DNA of 64,000 nt from Salsipaludibacter albus (GCF_019798055.1 NZ_JAHOPH010000017.1:18047-82046), one strand, 5' to 3'; shown: positions 42,541-51,746, numbered from the stretch's first letter. Program-made: numbers and translations. Notes: a model not told the origin generated them from the sequence alone.

Positions 42541-43212
42541 GTGACCGACGACATGGCCCCGGCTGGCTGGTACCCGCAAGATGACGGGCGACAGCGCTAC
42601 TGGGACGGACAAGCATGGACGGACCATTTCGCTCCCGGAGCCCAAGAGCAAAGTGACGGTTCGGGAGCCGTTCACGTGGATGAGGACGCGATATGGCAGG
42701 TCCGCGGAAAGCCTCTTAGCGGCATGGGCGCCGGCCGGTACAAGCTGACGGAGCACTACCTGTTCTTCGAGACCGGGACACTCCGAACGGACTCACAGCA
42801 AATTCCGATCGCGAAGGTTACGGATGTCGATGTGAAGCAGTCGATGTCACAGAAAGCCCGTGGGGTTGGGAACATCCTTGTCCACGTGGAGCGCCAACAA
42901 GGGACTGAGACAGTGACGATGGCTGACGTGCCGAACTTTCGGGAGGGTCAGCGGCTGATCAATGAGACCGCCCATGAAGCTCGGCGCACCTTGCAGCAGC
43001 ACGCCAACACGATGAGATACGAGCATTCCGGTGGGCCTCAGGCGCCGGTCGACCCGAGCCACGCAAGGCCCACAACCGATTCTGCTGAGGCCAACGGGCC
43101 AACGTTAGATCCGATCGAACAACTCGAGCGTCTGGGCAAATTGCGTGACGCTGGTGTCGTTACCGACGAGGAGTTCGAGGCCAAGAAGGCAGAGATCTTG
43201 TCGCGAATCTGA
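42541..43212 (+). CDS. DUF2510, PH-like and SHOCT domain protein
   Basis: 223 residues with three recognisable modules. A DUF2510 motif lies at 8-30 (GWYPQDDGRQRYWDGQAWTD). A bacterial PH-like domain (bPH2) spans about 45-135: GRYKLTEHYLFFETGTLRTD, then IPIAKVTDVDVKQSM. A C-terminal SHOCT domain lies at about 192-223 (PIEQLERLGKLRDAGVVTDE). SHOCT and bPH modules often mark membrane-associated or oligomerising proteins in actinobacteria; no activity is known for this arrangement. The GTG at 42541 has GGAG at good spacing. It is monocistronic, just left of the IS256 element. Confidence 0.85.
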   Translation: MTDDMAPAGWYPQDDGRQRYWDGQAWTDHFAPGAQEQSDGSGAVHVDEDAIWQVRGKPLSGMGAGRYKLTEHYLFFETGTLRTDSQQIPIAKVTDVDVKQSMSQKARGVGNILVHVERQQGTETVTMADVPNFREGQRLINETAHEARRTLQQHANTMRYEHSGGPQAPVDPSHARPTTDSAEANGPTLDPIEQLERLGKLRDAGVVTDEEFEAKKAEILSRI

Positions 43213-43398
43213 GATCGCCGATGGTCCGACACCAGACGCTGCCGAGGGGTATGCGAGGTCCGGCCTGGGCGGCTCGGGAGTAGATGCTGGCCGGCGGTGT
43301 GGTCACCGCGGAGGAGGTCGAGGCCTGGGGCCCGCCTCCAGGGTTCCAACACAAGTACGGAGCGACCCGTCGACTTCGCGGCGATCGCGTCCCGGGTG

Positions 43399-44750
43399 GT
43401 GGTGTAGGACCGTGCGTCTCGGTTGTCAGGTGCGGGGTGCTGCGGGCAGGGACGGTAGACGGTCCTCCTGGTTGGTGAGTGGGGTCAGGGTGGCTTCGGC
43501 GATGTAGCGGCGGGGTGCGGCGACGAGTTCGTCGCTGACCTCGACCAGCAACGCCCCGACCAGTCGGATCACCGACTCGGGGTCGGGGAAGATCTGTACG
43601 ACGTCGGTGCGGCGCTTGAGCTCGCGGTTGAGCCGTTCGATCGGGTTGTTGGACCAGATCTTGGACCAGTGCACCGGCGGAAACGACGTGTAGGCCAACA
43701 GGTCGTCCTCCATGGCCTGGAGCCGCTCGGCCACGGCGGGTTCGATCGGGATGAGCTGGTCGACGACTCGGCGCAGTTGGGCCCGGGCAGCGTCGGCGTC
43801 GGGTTGGGCGAAGATGGTCGACACCGCGGCCGACACCACGGTGCGGTGCTGATGGCGTGCCACGGCGAGCAGGTTGCGCTTTGCGTGCACCCGGCATCGT
43901 TGCCAGGCTGCGCCTTGCAGCACCCGGGTGATCGCGGCACGCAGACCGGCGTGGGCATCGGAGACGACCAGCCTCACACCGTCCAGGCCGCGGTCGACCA
44001 ACCCGCGCAGGAACTCGGTCCAAAACGTTTCGTTCTCGCTGTGGCCGATGTCGACGCCCAGGACTTCACGGTGGCCGTCGGCGCGGCACCCGGTCGCGAT
44101 CACGACCGCTTTGGAGATCACCTGGCCGTGCTCGCGCACGTGGACGTAGGTCGCGTCCAGCCAGACGTAGACGAACGGCAGATGGTCCAGCCGCCGCTGG
44201 CGGAGCACCGCGACGTCGTCGTCGATCAGCTTGCAGATCCGCGACACGGTCGACTTGCTGATCCCGGAGTCGCACCCCAGCGCCTTGACCAGGTCGTCGA
44301 CCTTGCGGGTGGAGGTGCCGGTGACGTAGGCGCGCATGATCACCGCCCACAGTGCCTTGTCGATCCGGCGGCGTGGCTCGAGCAGTTCGGGGAAGAACGA
44401 TCCGGTGCGCAGCTTGGGGATCGCCAACTCCACGTCCCCGGCCGGGGTCGACAACCGCTTGGGACGATGTCCGTTGCGCTGGGCGGTGCGCCACGGCGTG
44501 CGCTCACCAGGCTCGGCACCGATCCTGGCCGACAGTTCGGCTTCGATCAGCTCCTGGATCGCGGCACCCAGGATGTCGGCGATCGAGGTGGTCAGGGTCG
44601 CGTCGGCGTCCTGGAGACGCTCCGCGAGTTCGTGCATGGCAGACTGGTAGTGGGTCATCGTGTGGAACCTCTTTCGTGTGGAAGCTGAAGAGATTCGCAC
44701 GGTGGCCCGCCTACGTCACGGAGGACTCGGCGGGCCGGCTCCTACACCAC
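43399..44750 (-). mobile_element. IS256-family insertion sequence
   Basis: An intact transposase gene lies between short inverted repeats GTGGTGTAGGA (43399-43409) and TCCTACACCAC (44740-44750). No identical direct repeats are evident outside these, so the exact ends may differ by a few bases or the target duplication has decayed. Confidence 0.75.
43426..44658 (-). CDS. IS256-family transposase
   Basis: A 410-residue mutator-type DDE transposase. The N-terminal part has LTTSIADILGAAIQELIEAE and RNGHRPKRLSTPAGDVELAI. The catalytic core has VYVWLDATYVHVREHGQV (Asp), RLVVSDAHAGLRAAI (Asp) and the zinc-like QRCRVHAKRNLLA. The final Glu is in WSNNPIERLNRELKRRTDVV. Length and motifs are complete. 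The ATG at 44658 was chosen over a longer frame because the conserved N-terminus starts there. Confidence 0.93.
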   Translation of the reverse strand: MTHYQSAMHELAERLQDADATLTTSIADILGAAIQELIEAELSARIGAEPGERTPWRTAQRNGHRPKRLSTPAGDVELAIPKLRTGSFFPELLEPRRRIDKALWAVIMRAYVTGTSTRKVDDLVKALGCDSGISKSTVSRICKLIDDDVAVLRQRRLDHLPFVYVWLDATYVHVREHGQVISKAVVIATGCRADGHREVLGVDIGHSENETFWTEFLRGLVDRGLDGVRLVVSDAHAGLRAAITRVLQGAAWQRCRVHAKRNLLAVARHQHRTVVSAAVSTIFAQPDADAARAQLRRVVDQLIPIEPAVAERLQAMEDDLLAYTSFPPVHWSKIWSNNPIERLNRELKRRTDVVQIFPDPESVIRLVGALLVEVSDELVAAPRRYIAEATLTPLTNQEDRLPSLPAAPRT

Positions 44751-45081
44751 GTGATGGGACTCACCCTTCGCGGCCGCCTTCAGCCGCGTCGTCGGGGTTC
44801 ACTGACGGCTCGTCAAGTGCCGAACTGACAGTCTGCGGTCGGGCATGCAGTTGCTGTTGATTCCGTGGCGATGGATGCTTCTGGTCGGCGAGTACAAACG
44901 GGGCCCACCGACCGCGCCGCGATCCTCACGGGCCAGATCGCCCGATCTCGTCTGCTGCGCTGAGCGGATGGGGGGTGCACCCCGCGGGTCCCGACCGATC
45001 CTCGCGAGTGTCGATACCGGGTGATATCCGATGGCTGGTACCAAAGGGGTGCGCGTACTCGAGTTCCCGCTCCATCCGAGC
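44751..45081. other. Intergenic stretch, nothing recognised
   Basis: From the right end of the IS256 element to the 3' end of the next gene I see no supported gene or RNA. Confidence 0.5.
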
Positions 45082-45897
45082 TCAAGCCTCGCCAAACAAC
45101 GCGTATGGGTCGGGCCAGACGAAGTGGACTTCGACGGCCTCTTGGTAGGTGTCATCTACATCCGCGGGTCGTTCCCCAAGCCCAAAGTGTCGATCTAGGC
45201 GCGCCCGCGCGTCGATCCACGAGCGGAGATACTGCCCAGGCTCAAAGAGCGTCAAGGCAAGCATCAGATACGTCTGGGTTTCGGTGCTCGGTCGGACGAG
45301 CGGTGGAGCCCAACCAAGAAGATAGAGGTGCCACTTGCGAGCGATTTCGTGAAGATCACCAAGTACTGAGTCGAGAAGCTCATCTGGTACTAGTTCGCCA
45401 CCAACCTTCAGCCCATCGCCGTCGTGAAAGGATGCCTGTCGATGAGCGACGACCTCATCGCGTGCCTTCTTGACCTCGGTGTGTGCACTTTGCAGACGCT
45501 CTTGGTCGTGCCGAACGGTGCTCTTCGCAGCCCGCTCCCAGGGACTCTCTGGCGGGACCGGGCTGTCTTGAGAATTCGATCGCTGGCTCGCGCGGCGTCT
45601 CACCGCCACGATCCCCTCGTAGTCAATCCTGGGCGCGAGTGCTGCAACTGCGTCGAGCGCCTTGACTACGCTGCGCACGCCTTTCGTGGCATCGAGCAGT
45701 CGACCGCAAGCAGCCACGACCGAGTCGTTGTGCCACTGCCGAATGAAGGGCGCATAGTTCTCGAACTTGCTTGCAAGCAACGGTTCGATATCGGCAATCA
45801 GAGCGCGACCGTGGTTGACAGCAGACACCTCGATCAAGGCCTCATTGAACATCCCGGCTGCATCATCCAACTTCGCGACAGCCTGTTGGTTCAGCAT
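45082..45897 (-). CDS. Hypothetical HEPN-like protein (AbiU2-like motif)
   Basis: 271 residues, strongly helical. The mid-part LQSAHTEVKKARDEVVAHRQ, with Arg-x5-His in a helix that starts with a long charged heptad-like stretch, resembles the RDKxxAHR signature of HEPN proteins such as AbiU2. Conserved-looking segments also include MFNEALIEVSAVNHGRALIA and FIRQWHNDSVVAACGRLLDA, as in that group's N-terminal half. Family assignment is tentative. Such proteins occur as abortive-infection or toxin components. The start at 45897 follows GGGAGAAGAG. No obvious antitoxin partner overlaps it. Confidence 0.6.
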   Translation of the reverse strand: MLNQQAVAKLDDAAGMFNEALIEVSAVNHGRALIADIEPLLASKFENYAPFIRQWHNDSVVAACGRLLDATKGVRSVVKALDAVAALAPRIDYEGIVAVRRRASQRSNSQDSPVPPESPWERAAKSTVRHDQERLQSAHTEVKKARDEVVAHRQASFHDGDGLKVGGELVPDELLDSVLGDLHEIARKWHLYLLGWAPPLVRPSTETQTYLMLALTLFEPGQYLRSWIDARARLDRHFGLGERPADVDDTYQEAVEVHFVWPDPYALFGEA

Positions 45898-46136
45898 CGC
45901 CACTCTTCTCCCTACTGCTCCGGTTGCGCGCTGCGTCGGGGTGTGCCTGTAGTGCTCTCGACCTTCACGCTTCACAGGCTTGACGATCTAACGAGCGAAA
46001 CTCTTGAGGAAGTCCCCAAGTTCGCCGCTCGCCACCTGTCGAGGAGCCTGCAGGTCAGCGGGAGGTCGACAGGCCTGTCAAGGAACAGGAGACGTGCAGA
46101 ACCTCTCGTTCGTCCATTGTCCACTGGCAGCAAGCT

Positions 46137-46718
46137 TCAGCAATCGGTCTCGACTTCTTCGGAAGTGACAAGTTCCCCCGCGGAATCCAACGTGACGCGG
46201 ACTCGAAGGCCCTGATCGGTGCTCTCGAAGAAAAAGGTCGTCCCCTCATGGGAACGCTCGATCGACCGGATATCCATTGATGTCTCCGAAGAGAAGAGCT
46301 CCGCGGCCTCCTCAGCGTTGCGCGCTAAGGAGTCCAGCGACGGATCGGTATCGGTTGAATTAAGGTCAAGTAGCGCCGCGACAGCCACCAGAGCCACGCC
46401 CAAACCTAAGAAGATGAACGAGGCATTGAAGGGACCCAGCACTCTGGTCGATTCGTACTGCGTGACGCGATTGGGATTGCGCACTGCTGCTTGAATATCT
46501 CCATACGTGTAAATACAGCCAGCTATCGAAAGGCCCAGAAAGGCCCACGCAGCGTAGAGCCATCCATGGGTCGATTCGCCAAAAAGATCGGTGGCGAACG
46601 TCGCCGTCAGTCCGAGAAGACCGGTCGATAGGGCCACGATCGTCCTCGTGCCCTCAATGAGGACCGACCACGGGTTGGGATGGTCTGACAGCGCCGGATC
46701 ATGTGCCTGGCTAGTCAT
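46137..46718 (-). CDS. Hypothetical two-to-three TM membrane protein
   Basis: 193 residues. Hydrophobic segments lie at about 22-45, 54-72 and 98-118, followed by a soluble C-terminal domain of 70 residues rich in Glu, Ser and Thr (about 125-193: LARNAEEAAELFSSETSMDI). The ATG overlaps the end of the upstream gene (46711-47097) by 8 nt, so the two are translationally coupled. I recognise no family. Confidence 0.6.
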   Translation of the reverse strand: MTSQAHDPALSDHPNPWSVLIEGTRTIVALSTGLLGLTATFATDLFGESTHGWLYAAWAFLGLSIAGCIYTYGDIQAAVRNPNRVTQYESTRVLGPFNASFIFLGLGVALVAVAALLDLNSTDTDPSLDSLARNAEEAAELFSSETSMDIRSIERSHEGTTFFFESTDQGLRVRVTLDSAGELVTSEEVETDC

Positions 46719-47097
46719 CTTTGTGACCCGGGAGCCAACTGACGCTCTGCAGGACTCGCCCACCAGAATTTTGAATCCAGTGAAAGACGTCCCGGGTAGT
46801 TACCTGATCCGCCAGCGGACTGGTGTCGCGCCTGGAGTCACTGATCATGTCGTCTAGCGCTTCGCGGGTCACGCGGCCAAGTTCAGGATCTGCCTCCCTC
46901 TCTTGAGGCGGGTGCCCACTCAGACGCTGGTCTCCAAGTCGGTACTCAAAATGCTGACCTACCAGCATGTTCGACATGGCCGCGCGAGCCCATGGTGTGA
47001 CGACGGCTCCTCGGTCACTTGAGTAGCCATCGATGAGCGCTTCGTAGTACCGCTGAAGGCGCTCGGCTTCGTTCGGAAGTTGGAAGTCCGACATCAT
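46711..47097 (-). CDS. Small hypothetical protein
   Basis: 128 residues beginning MMSDFQLPNEAERLQRYYEA, soluble and helical, with Glu, Arg and Trp spread evenly and a final VFHWIQNSGGRVLQSVSWLP. Its 3' end overlaps the start of the membrane protein gene. Two adjacent ATG codons can start it. No family is recognised. Its pairing with a membrane protein suggests a joint role that cannot be named. Confidence 0.55.
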   Translation of the reverse strand: MMSDFQLPNEAERLQRYYEALIDGYSSDRGAVVTPWARAAMSNMLVGQHFEYRLGDQRLSGHPPQEREADPELGRVTREALDDMISDSRRDTSPLADQVTTRDVFHWIQNSGGRVLQSVSWLPGHKDD

Positions 47098-47338
47098 TTC
47101 CCATCCTGTGAGGCCACCATCATCTCCCGGCCTGTCTCGTTCTCGCGAGCCAAGGTAGGTGGACGATCACGCAGAGGCGGGGTCCTGGCGCGCGGGGACG
47201 CGAGCGGCAGCCTCAATCTGCCGCCCCCGCGTCGGTAGTCTCGCACGCGAGCCTCGCCGTCAACTGCCGAGCTCGATGTGTCACTCCCCGGCGTAGCCTG
47301 ACCGGGCGACGATCGATACGGCAAGGGAAGGGCACGGG

Positions 47339-48481
47339 ATGGCGCACGTGCGCGTGGCCGTACGGCCCGAGATGCTGCACTGGGCGATGACGCGCTCGCA
47401 TCGTCCCGCGACCGACTTCAAGGCCTACCCGCTGGAGGAATGGCTGGAGGGCAAGCGAGAGCCGACCCTCAACCAGTTGGAGAAGTTCGCACGGACCGCA
47501 AGGACACCGATCGGGCTGATGCTACTGGACGATCCACCTGGTTCTGACCTTCCTCTGACGGACTACCGCACTATTCGTAGCGCGAGCGTGACGACGACTT
47601 CCGCAGAGCTCGAGGACGCCGTTCACCTCGTCCAAAGGCGACAGACCTGGTACCGGGATTATCTCATCGACCAGGGACAGGCGCCCAACGATCTCGTCAG
47701 ATCGGCCACGACTCGAGATGTACCCGGGGAGGTGGCGGACCGGTTGCGAGATGTTCTCGACTTCGGGCTGGCGAGGCGTCGCCCCGGCACATGGCAGGAG
47801 ACGCGCAACAGGCTCGTCACCGCGGCGGAGTCCGCAGGTGTTCTGGTGATGATCGCTGGCTATGTAGGGAGCACTCACAGGGGTCTCGACGTCGACGAGT
47901 TTCGTGGCTTCTGCCTTGTCGACGACATGGCCCCTGCGCTCTTTGTGAACGGCAAGGACAGCAAGGCCGCGCAGATGTTCACGCTCCTGCACGAACTAGG
48001 CCACATACTCCTAGGCAGGTCGGCGCTGGACCGACCGGACCTCGACGCGGGGGACGGTGATGACGTCGAACGTTGGTGCAACGCCGTGGCGGCGAACGTG
48101 CTGGTTCCACTGGATGATCTACGAGCACGCTTTGAACCGGGCCAGCCCATGGAGGACTCCCTGAGGGTGCTGACCGACCGCTACCGCGCCAGCGGGCTGG
48201 TCGTCCTTAGCCAACTGCATCACCTCGAGCTGCTGACCTGGGAGCGATACATCGCGGAACGAGACGCCGAGCGGACGCGCGCACTGGAGGCGCTTGAGGC
48301 TCGTGACAGCGATGGGGGGAACTACTACGCGACCGCACCCCACATGATCAGTCCCACATTCCTGGAGGCGGTGGCCCGCGAGACCCGCGCGATGCGCACC
48401 ACGTATTCCGAGGCTATGTCGCTGCTCCACGCTCGGTCCCTGAAGTCGCTTGAGGGCCTGTTGTCTCGCGTCGAGGAGTGA
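47339..48481 (+). CDS. ImmA/IrrE-family metallopeptidase
   Basis: 380 residues. The N-terminal part (about 1-62) resembles an XRE-type helix-turn-helix remnant (LEEWLEGKREPTLNQLEKFA), as in fused XRE-COG2856 proteins. The zinc motif is HELGH at 218-222 in MFTLLHELGHILLG, and a downstream Glu in DDVERWCNAVAANVLVP completes the Zn ligands. ImmA/IrrE peptidases cleave regulators in response to stress and pair with toxins as antitoxin-like components. The DUF4411 gene starts two bases after its stop (TGACGTG), so the two form a tight operon. GGAAGGGCACGGG precedes the ATG. Confidence 0.88.
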   Translation: MAHVRVAVRPEMLHWAMTRSHRPATDFKAYPLEEWLEGKREPTLNQLEKFARTARTPIGLMLLDDPPGSDLPLTDYRTIRSASVTTTSAELEDAVHLVQRRQTWYRDYLIDQGQAPNDLVRSATTRDVPGEVADRLRDVLDFGLARRRPGTWQETRNRLVTAAESAGVLVMIAGYVGSTHRGLDVDEFRGFCLVDDMAPALFVNGKDSKAAQMFTLLHELGHILLGRSALDRPDLDAGDGDDVERWCNAVAANVLVPLDDLRARFEPGQPMEDSLRVLTDRYRASGLVVLSQLHHLELLTWERYIAERDAERTRALEALEARDSDGGNYYATAPHMISPTFLEAVARETRAMRTTYSEAMSLLHARSLKSLEGLLSRVEE

Positions 48482-48482
48482 C

Positions 48483-48971
48483 GTGTACCTGATCGACACG
48501 AACGTGCTCATCACCGCGAACAATCACTACTACGCCTTTGACCTGGTGCCGGCATTCTGGAGCTGGCTCGAGGACGCGATCGCTGCGGGGACCGTTGGCA
48601 CGGTGACGAAGGTGCGCGACGAGATCATGTCCGGGAACGACGAGGACCCGGTCCGTCTGTGGGTCGAGGGACTCGACCAGTTCGCTCGCGCCCCGGATGA
48701 TGCAACCGTCACCGCCATGAGGACTATCGCCGTCTGGACGGTAGGCCACTCTCGGTACTTCGATGCTGCGAAGAACGAGTTTCTGCGCGTGGCCGACTAC
48801 TACCTGGTCGCTGACGCGCTTGCGCACGGCGACACGGTGGTCACGCTGGAGGAGTCAAAGCCGGACAAGCGCACCAAGATTCAGATCCCTGACGTGTGTG
48901 CAGCGTTCGATGTGCCCGTCATGGGGACTTTCGGAATGCTCCGGGCTGAGGGGGCAGTCCTTGGGGAGTGA
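48483..48971 (+). CDS. DUF4411 (PIN-like) protein, putative toxin
   Basis: 162 residues starting VYLIDTNVLITANNHYYAFD, the first strand and Asp of a PIN-like domain. Conserved regions of DUF4411 follow: FWSWLEDAIAAGTVGTVTKV, RDEIMSGNDEDPVRLWVEG and the C-terminal VADYYLVADALAHGDTVVTL, which supplies the late Asp residues. PIN domains are Mg-dependent ribonucleases and often toxins. DUF4411 is commonly encoded directly after ImmA/IrrE peptidase genes, which is exactly the arrangement here, and the pair is thought to act as a toxin-antitoxin unit. The GTG at 48483 was chosen. Confidence 0.85.
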   Translation: MYLIDTNVLITANNHYYAFDLVPAFWSWLEDAIAAGTVGTVTKVRDEIMSGNDEDPVRLWVEGLDQFARAPDDATVTAMRTIAVWTVGHSRYFDAAKNEFLRVADYYLVADALAHGDTVVTLEESKPDKRTKIQIPDVCAAFDVPVMGTFGMLRAEGAVLGE

Positions 48972-49453
48972 TTCGGCGCAACGACTCACCTCTGGCAACT
49001 GGTCGTGAGAGCCACTGCTGGAGCTCGAGTCGTGCGCAGATGGCTGGCACCTGCCGCCATGTCAGGCGCGGATTGACCCTCGACCGTCCAGCGGATGGCA
49101 AGACACTGTTGTTCGGGGAGACGGCGTTCATACCGGGCGGATGCCGTCGGGGGTCGCCGGAGGGCGAGATCCTCGGCGCGCTCCGAAGTCTCACGGCGGC
49201 CTGCGAAAGTGGCGAGATCCCCCGTGATGGTTGGATGGCCGTAGGCACGGCGGGTTCGCGACTCGTTGTGCTCGGGGCCCTGTCGGGATGACTCTGTATC
49301 CCCTTGTCGCCGCGGTTGGTGGCTGACCTCAGTAGCGAGGTGTCGCCCGGCAGGGCCTGTCCCTACCGCGGTCTGACTCAAGAGAGGACTGCACCGAGCA
49401 ACTCACATCATGCCTGTCGACCGCGGATCCCTGCGAACGGATGGAGGTCCGAG
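48972..49453. other. Noncoding stretch including the left part of an IS110 element
   Basis: A frame ending at 49291 (SPEGEILGALRSLTAACESG) may be a small gene or remnant, but it has no good start. The last 150 or so bases before the transposase are the expected place for the left end and guide RNA of this IS110 copy. I see no hairpin set here as clear as that of the first copy. Confidence 0.4.
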
Positions 49454-50524
49454 ATGGATGCCACGGTCATAGGCGTGGATGCCCACAAGCGATCGCACAC
49501 CGCGGTCGTGCTCGACAACGACGAACAGATCAGCAACCAGCTCCGGCTGGTCGCAGATCGACGACAGACCGATCGGCTGCTGGCCTGGGCGGCGCGATGG
49601 CCCGACCGGATCTTCGCCATCGAGAACGCCCGCGGACTCGGACGGCTGCTGGCCCAGCAGCTGGTCGGCCGCGGCGAGACGGTGGTCGACGTCCCCGGCC
49701 GGCTCACCGCACGGACCAGGCGGCTGTCGGGCCACTCTGCCCGCAAGTCCGACGAGTTCGACGCCCGGTCCGTAGCCATCGTCGGCGCCAACCACACCAG
49801 CCTGCGCCGGGTCGAACTCGACGACACCCCTGCCGAGCTGCGGGTGCTGCTGGACCGGCGCTGGCACCTGGTTTCAGCACGCCACCGGGTGATCTGCCGG
49901 TTCCACGACCGGATCACCGAACTGACCGCAGGAGGCGCGAACAAGGCCCTGTCGCCCACTGCGGCGGCCAAGGCGTTGCGGTCGATCCGCACCGACAACC
50001 CCGCCGACGCGGCCCGCCGGCAGGCCGCCAAGGACCTCCTGGCCGAGTGGCGCTGGCTGACCCGCCGGATCAACGACGCCCAACGTCGCCTCGACCAGGC
50101 CGTGGCCATGCACGGCACCACCCTGACCGACATCGACGGGATCGGGACCACCAGCGCGGCCGCGATCGTGGCGATCGTGGAGGACCCGACCAGGTTCCTG
50201 ACGCGCGGACACTTCGCGTCCTACAACGGCACCGCCCCAGTCGACGCGTCCTCAGGCGACCACGACCGTCACCGGCTCAACCGGCGTGGCAACCGCCAAC
50301 TCAACAAGGTCATCCACACCGCCGCGATCACCCAGATCCGACGCGACGGCCCCGGCCGTGACTACTACGAACGCAAACTGGCCGAGGGCAAGAAGCACCT
50401 CGAGGCGCTCCGCTGCCTGAAGCGGCAACTCTCCGACGTGATCTACCGGCGGATGCTGGCCGACCACCGACACATGCAGACGGTCCGGGATGGACAGATG
50501 GGGACGCGCCCGAAGGCTGCGTGA
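49454..50524 (+). CDS. IS110-family transposase (second, diverged copy)
   Basis: A 356-residue DEDD recombinase. The RuvC-like part is TVIGVDAHKRSHTAVVLDND (Asp), FAIENARGLGRLLAQQL (Glu) and SARKSDEFDARSVAIVGANH (Asp residues). The C-terminal domain has LTDIDGIGTTSAAAIVAIV and FASYNGTAPVDASSGDHDR, with the Ser region, then LNRRGNRQLNKVIHTAA. It is only distantly related to the copy at 4908, so it is a separate IS. All motifs look intact. GGAGGTCCGAG precedes the ATG. Element ends were not determined. Confidence 0.9.
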   Translation: MDATVIGVDAHKRSHTAVVLDNDEQISNQLRLVADRRQTDRLLAWAARWPDRIFAIENARGLGRLLAQQLVGRGETVVDVPGRLTARTRRLSGHSARKSDEFDARSVAIVGANHTSLRRVELDDTPAELRVLLDRRWHLVSARHRVICRFHDRITELTAGGANKALSPTAAAKALRSIRTDNPADAARRQAAKDLLAEWRWLTRRINDAQRRLDQAVAMHGTTLTDIDGIGTTSAAAIVAIVEDPTRFLTRGHFASYNGTAPVDASSGDHDRHRLNRRGNRQLNKVIHTAAITQIRRDGPGRDYYERKLAEGKKHLEALRCLKRQLSDVIYRRMLADHRHMQTVRDGQMGTRPKAA

Positions 50525-50545
50525 CCGACTTCAACCCCGAGTCGG
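50525..50545 (+). terminator. Hairpin after the second IS110 transposase
   Basis: CCGACT (50525-50530) pairs with AGTCGG (50540-50545) around a 9-nt loop, immediately after the transposase stop. It could be a terminator or part of an element-encoded RNA. Confidence 0.45.
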
Positions 50546-50750
50546 CTCTTCATTCGAGTCACATCCCGAACCGCCGTCACCCACCCTAGTCCGCCGCTCA
50601 CCTCGGCTGCGGACACTCTCCGCCTGCCCGCACTCACACCAAGAAATCAGGGCTTGACAGAGAGAGGGCTCGTTCTCGCAGGTTCCTGAGATTGTGACCA
50701 CTGCCTGCGTGGCGCGTCTCAAGGCGGTGAGGCTCCATGGATACGCCTCT

Positions 50751-51746
50751 TCAGGAGCTGCAGCAGAAAGGGTTCGGCGGCAGTTCTCGAGCGGTCGCTC
50801 GTTGCTTGGCTCGAAGTCGAGAGAGTGTTGGAGTGAAACCGCCAGCCTGATGGTCGAGGTTGAGCGGAAGCGCCATCTGCCCGATGACTTGCGCCTCCAC
50901 CGTCCAGGGTTCATCCACGCCGACCACGGCTACGCGCGCGTGGTCGGCGAGCCACTCGTTGAGCCGTTCCTCACCGCAGTGAAAGGTCAGCCTTTCGCTG
51001 GACCCGACACGGCGCAACTGCAGACCCAGCCGGTGTGCCAGAACTGAGCCCAGTGACAGTCGGAGTGTGGAACCAGCGGCGTTCGAGGTCAGGTGCTGGG
51101 ACAACCGAGTCGGCAAGCCGGAGCCAGATCCTTGTCGTGCTGGCGAGATCCCGACGTAGAGCAGCCGCCAGTTCCGGTCGCGGACGGTTCCGGCGACTGG
51201 CACGTCGTTGTTCAGGTCGTCGAACCACCACGCATAGATGCCCCGGTCGGGGAGCTCTTGACGTTCCGCCAAAACGTGAGCCCTGCTTGACGTATGCGAG
51301 AATTCGCTCAGTGACCTGACGATGGCATCGACTCCTGGCGGTGAGCCGCCAAGTTGGCGTGGCCGGCGGTCACTCCGGACGCCGGCGTCGGGAGCAGGGC
51401 CTGCCTCGAGAGTGACGGTGCCATCGTCCGCAACGGAGAACACCGCGATCCGAAGGGCGTCGAGCACGTGTGGCGGAACCCGCAAGGCTGCGCTCACGGA
51501 TCCAGCTGGGACGACAATCGCGTAGTGGGTGGCCTCCTCGACTCGCATGCGTCGCAGGAGCTGGCCGTACCCCGTGTCGACGTCAAGCCCTACTGCCGAC
51601 GTGGTCCCCTTCGCTTCGGCGATCAAGCAGCAATCGTCACGGGTAGCAATGACGTCGACCCAGTCCACATCAAGCTCAACGTGCCATCCGGCTCGTTCGA
51701 GCCATCGGCGGAACTGGTCAACGACATCCTTCTCCGAAAGTCCCAC
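50751..51746 (-). CDS. Putative dual nuclease: PD-(D/E)xK plus GIY-YIG
   Basis: 331 residues. The N-terminal domain has Asp31 in DVDWVDVIATRDD and Glu44-x-Lys46 in LIAEAKG, a clean PD-(D/E)xK motif. After a linker (about 110-165) comes a GIY-YIG domain: GIY at 169-171 (DRGIYAWWFDD), YVG at 197-199 (RLLYVGISPARQG), Arg214 in LPTRLSQHL, Glu284 in PWTVEAQVIGQ and Asn296 in PLNLDHQ. Both sets of catalytic residues look complete. Each domain is known alone; I do not know this combination as a characterised enzyme. The GTG start has GAGGAG upstream. It is monocistronic, next to an IS110 and defence-like genes. Confidence 0.75.
   Translation of the reverse strand: MGLSEKDVVDQFRRWLERAGWHVELDVDWVDVIATRDDCCLIAEAKGTTSAVGLDVDTGYGQLLRRMRVEEATHYAIVVPAGSVSAALRVPPHVLDALRIAVFSVADDGTVTLEAGPAPDAGVRSDRRPRQLGGSPPGVDAIVRSLSEFSHTSSRAHVLAERQELPDRGIYAWWFDDLNNDVPVAGTVRDRNWRLLYVGISPARQGSGSGLPTRLSQHLTSNAAGSTLRLSLGSVLAHRLGLQLRRVGSSERLTFHCGEERLNEWLADHARVAVVGVDEPWTVEAQVIGQMALPLNLDHQAGGFTPTLSRLRAKQRATARELPPNPFCCSS

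Noticed and set aside
48968..49291. Frame of 107 codons downstream of the DUF4411 gene
   Set aside because: The first half is Arg/Ser-rich and unlike coding sequence; only the last 45 residues look plausible, with no start of their own.
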